From the NCBI RefSeq assembly GCF_900096905.1, contig NZ_FMYI01000003.1:186001-250000 (forward strand): DNA of 64,000 nt. The letters run 5' to 3'. Below the pieces are notes generated by a model that saw only the letters and a program-made list of their open reading frames with translations, was not told the DNA's origin and ran no database searches. Every line of letters begins with the position of its first letter. Within the stretch, counting starts at the first letter, position 1. This stretch comes from Pelagirhabdus alkalitolerans (GTDB taxonomy: Bacteria > Bacillota > Bacilli > Bacillales > Amphibacillaceae). A program made the position numbers and the translations under genes. This document shows, one piece after another, positions 60,951 to 64,000 of the stretch.

Positions 60951-61175
60951 AGCTATTTAATCGATGTGATGAAAGAGAAGAGTAGACCAATGAATTAGTT
61001 TAGCGAACTTGGGATGGTGAAAGCCAAGGATAAGGCATGGTTGAACGGCGCTCTGGAACATAGAAGCCAAAAGTGACTAAAGCACTTGCTTTAGTAAGTA
61101 GGGTGGAACCGCGGAAATCCCGTCCCTATGTCTTATTCAATTAAGGCATAGGGACGGGATTTTCTTGTTTTTTAA
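60951..61175 (+). ncRNA. T-box riboswitch leader of glyQS (specifier GGC, tRNA-Gly)
   Basis: T-box sequence AGGGTGGAACCGCGG (61100-61114) is followed by a strong terminator hairpin (61116-61163; AATCCCGTCCCTATG against CATAGGGACGGGATT) and TTCTTGTTTTTT. Stem I shows the basal GAG/CTC helix, the AGTA motif and the ACCA/TGGT helix, giving GGC (Gly) at 61047-61049 as specifier. TGGA pairs with a U discriminator base, as in tRNA-Gly. Uncharged tRNA-Gly should switch on glyQ and glyS. The 5' end is inferred from the promoter. Confidence 0.93.
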
Positions 61176-61264
61176 AATGGCGTGGATGTAAAAATTATTA
61201 GCGCGAAAACTGTTGATAATACTGTTAGCTTTTTAGTTGTGTACATAAAATAGGAGGTTTAGAT

Positions 61265-62155
61265 ATGCATATTCAAGACATGATATTAACACTGCAGAAA
61301 CATTGGTCTAATCAAGGTTGTATTCTGATGCAGGCATATGATACGGAAAAAGGGGCTGGAACGATGTCACCTATGACATTATTAAGAAGTTTAGGGCCGG
61401 AGCCTTGGAATGTAGCTTATGTAGAACCATCAAGAAGGCCGGCAGATGGGCGTTACGGTGAAAACCCTAATCGGTTATACCAACACCATCAATTCCAAGT
61501 CATTATGAAGCCCTCACCAGAGAATATCCAGGAGTTATATTTAGATTCCTTAAAACAACTTGGTATTGATCCGTTAAAACATGATATTCGTTTTGTAGAG
61601 GATAATTGGGAAAATCCAACTTTAGGTGCAGCTGGACTAGGATGGGAAGTCTGGCTAGATGGAATGGAAATTACTCAATTTACTTATTTCCAGCAAATAG
61701 GTGGTCTTGAGGCTGACCCTGTATCAGTAGAGATTACTTACGGATTAGAACGTTTAGCCTCATATATTCAAGATAAAGAAAACGTTTTTGATTTAACGTG
61801 GACAGAAGGTGTGACACTGCACGATATCTTTTATCAACCTGAGTATGAGCACTCGAGATATACATTTGAAGAATCGAATACAGACCTTTTATTTAAGTGG
61901 TTCAGTGATTATGAACAAGAAGCAAAACAATTGATGGAAAAAGCGCTCGTATTCCCTGCCTATGATTATGTTTTAAAATGTTCTCATACGTTTAACTTAC
62001 TTGATGCTAAAGGTGTTATTTCTGTGACTGAACGTACAGGGTATATTGGACGGGTACGTTCATTAGCACGTTCAATTGCTTCATTATATGTTAAAGAGCG
62101 TGAGAAATTAGGATTTCCAATGTTAAAAAAAGAAGGTGAACAAGATGACGCATAA
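61265..62155 (+). CDS. glyQ: Glycyl-tRNA synthetase alpha subunit
   Basis: 296 residues. Catalytic alpha subunit of the alpha2-beta2 type enzyme: IQDMILTLQKHWSNQGCILM, GAGTMSPMTLLRSLGPEPWN, AYVEPSRRPADGRYGENPNR, EDNWENPTLGAAGLGWEVW and the C-terminal SVTERTGYIGRVRSLARSIA. A TAGGAGG site precedes the ATG. T-box controlled; overlaps glyS by 11 bp, implying coupled, equimolar translation. Confidence 0.97.
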   Translation: MHIQDMILTLQKHWSNQGCILMQAYDTEKGAGTMSPMTLLRSLGPEPWNVAYVEPSRRPADGRYGENPNRLYQHHQFQVIMKPSPENIQELYLDSLKQLGIDPLKHDIRFVEDNWENPTLGAAGLGWEVWLDGMEITQFTYFQQIGGLEADPVSVEITYGLERLASYIQDKENVFDLTWTEGVTLHDIFYQPEYEHSRYTFEESNTDLLFKWFSDYEQEAKQLMEKALVFPAYDYVLKCSHTFNLLDAKGVISVTERTGYIGRVRSLARSIASLYVKEREKLGFPMLKKEGEQDDA

Positions 62156-64000
62156 TGTACTATTTGAAGTAGGACTTGAGGATATGCCGGCTCGATTTTT
62201 AAAATCAACCGAATCACAATTTTTGAATAAGACAAAAACATGGCTTGATGAACAACGATTAACTTACCATTCTGTTGAGTCTTTTATAACACCGCGACGA
62301 TTCAGTGTTTTGATTAAAGACCTATCAGAAAAGCAACCAGATCTTCATGAAGAAGTGAAAGGGCCTGCTAAGAAAATTGCTTTAGATGAGTCGGGTAATT
62401 GGACAAAGGCTGCAATTGGCTTTGCAAAAGGACAAGGGGCCGATGTTGATGCCATTTATTTTAAGGAAATCAAAGGAGAAGACTACGTCCATGTAGAAAA
62501 GTTTATTGAAGGTCAGAGAGCTGATGAAATCTTACAAAACTTTAAAGATGTTATTTTGTCTTTAACATTTCCTAAAAACATGCGTTGGTCTGACCGTTCA
62601 CTCCGATTTATTCGTCCAATTAAATGGTTGCTTGCTTTAAAAGATGATGAGGTGATTCCGTTTGAAATAGAGGGCGTTCAAACCTCTAATCAGTCGTTTG
62701 GTCATCGCTTTTTAGGATCGACATTTACACTTTCTTCACCAACTGAGTATGAAGAAAAACTAGAAACTGAGTGGGTCATTGCAAATAGTGACAAACGAAA
62801 AAAACTAATTATGGAGCAGTTAAATCATCTTGAAACTAGTCATAATTGGGTTATTCCAGTTGATGATGATTTATTGGAAGAGGTTACCCAATTAGTTGAG
62901 TATCCGACCGCGTTTTACGGTCAATTTAGTGATGACTTTTTAGAAGTACCTGAAGAAGCGCTTGTTACATCGATGAAAGAACATCAGCGCTATTTCCCTG
63001 TTCGTGATCAGAACAATCGATTACTTTCCTACTTTATAGGCGTGCGAAATGGAAATGAAGATTATTTAGATACAGTTGCAAAAGGAAATGAGAAAGTTCT
63101 AAATGCACGTCTTAAAGATGCCGTCTTTTTCTATCAAGAAGACCAAAAACAAACTATTGATGACTACAATCAGAAATTAAGCCGTATGGTATTTCAGGAA
63201 AATCTAGGAACGATTAAAGATAAAGTGGATCGTATTACGAATTTAACAGAACAAATAGCTAAAAGCTTGTCATTAAACGAAACAGACATTAATGATGCCG
63301 TTCGAACAGCGGAAATTTGTAAATTTGATCTCGTCACACAGATGGTTAATGAATTCACTAATTTACAAGGAATTATGGGTGAAAAATATGCTCGTTTATT
63401 CGGTGAATCAGAAGCCGTTGCAAAAGGTATTAATGAACATTACATGCCTAAACATACAAATGATGCATTACCAAATTCAACGATTGGATCGATCGTTAGT
63501 GTGGCTGATAAGCTAGATACAATTGTGGGATGTATAAGTGTTGGACTAGTCCCTTCTGGATCTCAAGATCCATATGCTCTTAGACGTCAAACAATGGGTG
63601 TCATTCGGATTCTAAAAGAAGAAAATTGGTCACTTTCGTTTGAAGCGTTGATCGACCTTGTGCTTGAACAATTGACAGAAGTCAATAAAGAGTCACATGA
63701 TTCAGAAATAACACTAGCCGTTAAACGCTTCTTTGAATCAAGAATTAGTTATCTTGCCAAAGAAGAGAAAATTTCACAAGATATCATTCGCTCAGTTAGT
63801 CATAGAAATTTAGGTGTTGTCAGTCAATTATTTGCTAAAGCACATTTATTAGAAAATAAACGTACAGATGAAGCGTTTAAACCGACTCAAGAAGCACTTG
63901 TTCGAGTAATGAATTTAGCGAAAAAAGGAGATTCCGTTCAAATTGATGAAACTCAATTTGAAAATGAATATGAAAACAATTTGTTTAATCGTATCGAAGC
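62145..64000 (+). CDS. glyS: Glycyl-tRNA synthetase beta subunit, cut by the window edge
   Basis: An open frame of 618 codons runs off the right end without a stop; the family length is about 680-690, so roughly the last tenth is missing. It begins MTHNVLFEVGLEDMPARFLK, and shows GPAKKIALDESGNWTKAAIG, MRWSDRSLRFIRPIKWLLAL, VTSMKEHQRYFPVRDQNNRL, and VADKLDTIVGCISVGLVPSG with DPYALRRQTMGVIRIL. The HD-like and tRNA-contact domains of the beta subunit are present. AAGGTGAACAAG, inside glyQ, is the ribosome site. Confidence 0.96.
   Translation, partial: MTHNVLFEVGLEDMPARFLKSTESQFLNKTKTWLDEQRLTYHSVESFITPRRFSVLIKDLSEKQPDLHEEVKGPAKKIALDESGNWTKAAIGFAKGQGADVDAIYFKEIKGEDYVHVEKFIEGQRADEILQNFKDVILSLTFPKNMRWSDRSLRFIRPIKWLLALKDDEVIPFEIEGVQTSNQSFGHRFLGSTFTLSSPTEYEEKLETEWVIANSDKRKKLIMEQLNHLETSHNWVIPVDDDLLEEVTQLVEYPTAFYGQFSDDFLEVPEEALVTSMKEHQRYFPVRDQNNRLLSYFIGVRNGNEDYLDTVAKGNEKVLNARLKDAVFFYQEDQKQTIDDYNQKLSRMVFQENLGTIKDKVDRITNLTEQIAKSLSLNETDINDAVRTAEICKFDLVTQMVNEFTNLQGIMGEKYARLFGESEAVAKGINEHYMPKHTNDALPNSTIGSIVSVADKLDTIVGCISVGLVPSGSQDPYALRRQTMGVIRILKEENWSLSFEALIDLVLEQLTEVNKESHDSEITLAVKRFFESRISYLAKEEKISQDIIRSVSHRNLGVVSQLFAKAHLLENKRTDEAFKPTQEALVRVMNLAKKGDSVQIDETQFENEYENNLFNRIE

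Overview
The window is a stretch of chromosome from a low-GC, endospore-forming Firmicute of the family Bacillaceae. Gene content and order follow the Bacillus subtilis hisS-aspS / yrv-yrr / yqe-yqf regions closely. Spore genes (sigK, sda, gpr, spoIIP, yqfC, yqfD, an rsfA relative) and late competence genes (comEA-EB-EC) are present. Many proteins are rich in Asp and Glu, which fits a halotolerant or halophilic relative, but that is an inference. No prophage, insertion sequence, CRISPR array, tRNA or rRNA gene was recognised. Almost every gene has a well-known family.

Layout. 1-1890: tail of pstB, phoU, and a convergent cell-wall amidase. 1988-5389: promoter, T-box leader and the hisS-aspS operon. 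5416-5707: 6S RNA with its own promoter and terminator. 5816-7800 (minus strand): rsfA-like regulator and rarA. 7884-15095: cymR, cysteine desulfurase, mnmA, a TPR protein, recD2, a small zinc-ribbon protein and an AI-2E-family membrane protein. 15085-19182: promoter, T-box leader, alaS, ireB, ruvX and a DUF1292 gene. 19289-25139: pentapeptide protein, a gene remnant, mltG, trmR, udk, greA, a yrrS-like gene and mtnN. 25200-26357 (minus strand): uninterrupted sigK, and sda with DnaA-box-like sites upstream. 26533-31549: tightly packed yqeG-yqeH-aroE-yhbY-nadD-yqeK-rsfS-yqeM. 31742-36786: comEA-comEB-comEC, holA, and convergent rpsT. 36893-42650: gpr, spoIIP, yqxA-like, lepA, hemW. 42670-50147: CIRCE-controlled hrcA-grpE-dnaK-dnaJ-prmA-rsmE, then rpsU-yqeY from a separate promoter. 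50353-60897: nfeD-floA and a third gene, yqfC-yqfD-phoH-pgpH-ybeY-dgkA-era, yqzL, recO. 60915-64000: promoter, T-box leader, glyQ and a 3'-truncated glyS.

How it works together. Three aminoacyl-tRNA synthetase transcripts are governed by T-box riboswitches. In each, the specifier triplet and the TGGN base can be read and agree with one tRNA: GAC/TGGC for tRNA-Asp, GCT/TGGT for tRNA-Ala, GGC/TGGA for tRNA-Gly. The heat-shock operon has a perfect CIRCE element. Sulfur supply (cymR, desulfurase) feeds tRNA thiolation (mnmA). Ribosome assembly and quality functions (yqeH, yhbY, rsfS, ybeY, era, lepA, rsmE, prmA) cluster together.

I did not find a convincing new multi-gene system. The items most worth a second look are the hisS-aspS T-box specifier region, dyad sites in front of cymR, a start-less gene remnant at 19980-20126, DnaA-box-like sites upstream of sda, an inverted repeat flanking the rpsU ribosome-binding site, and several genes missing relative to B. 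subtilis (trhP1/P2, mtaB, cdd, tcdA).
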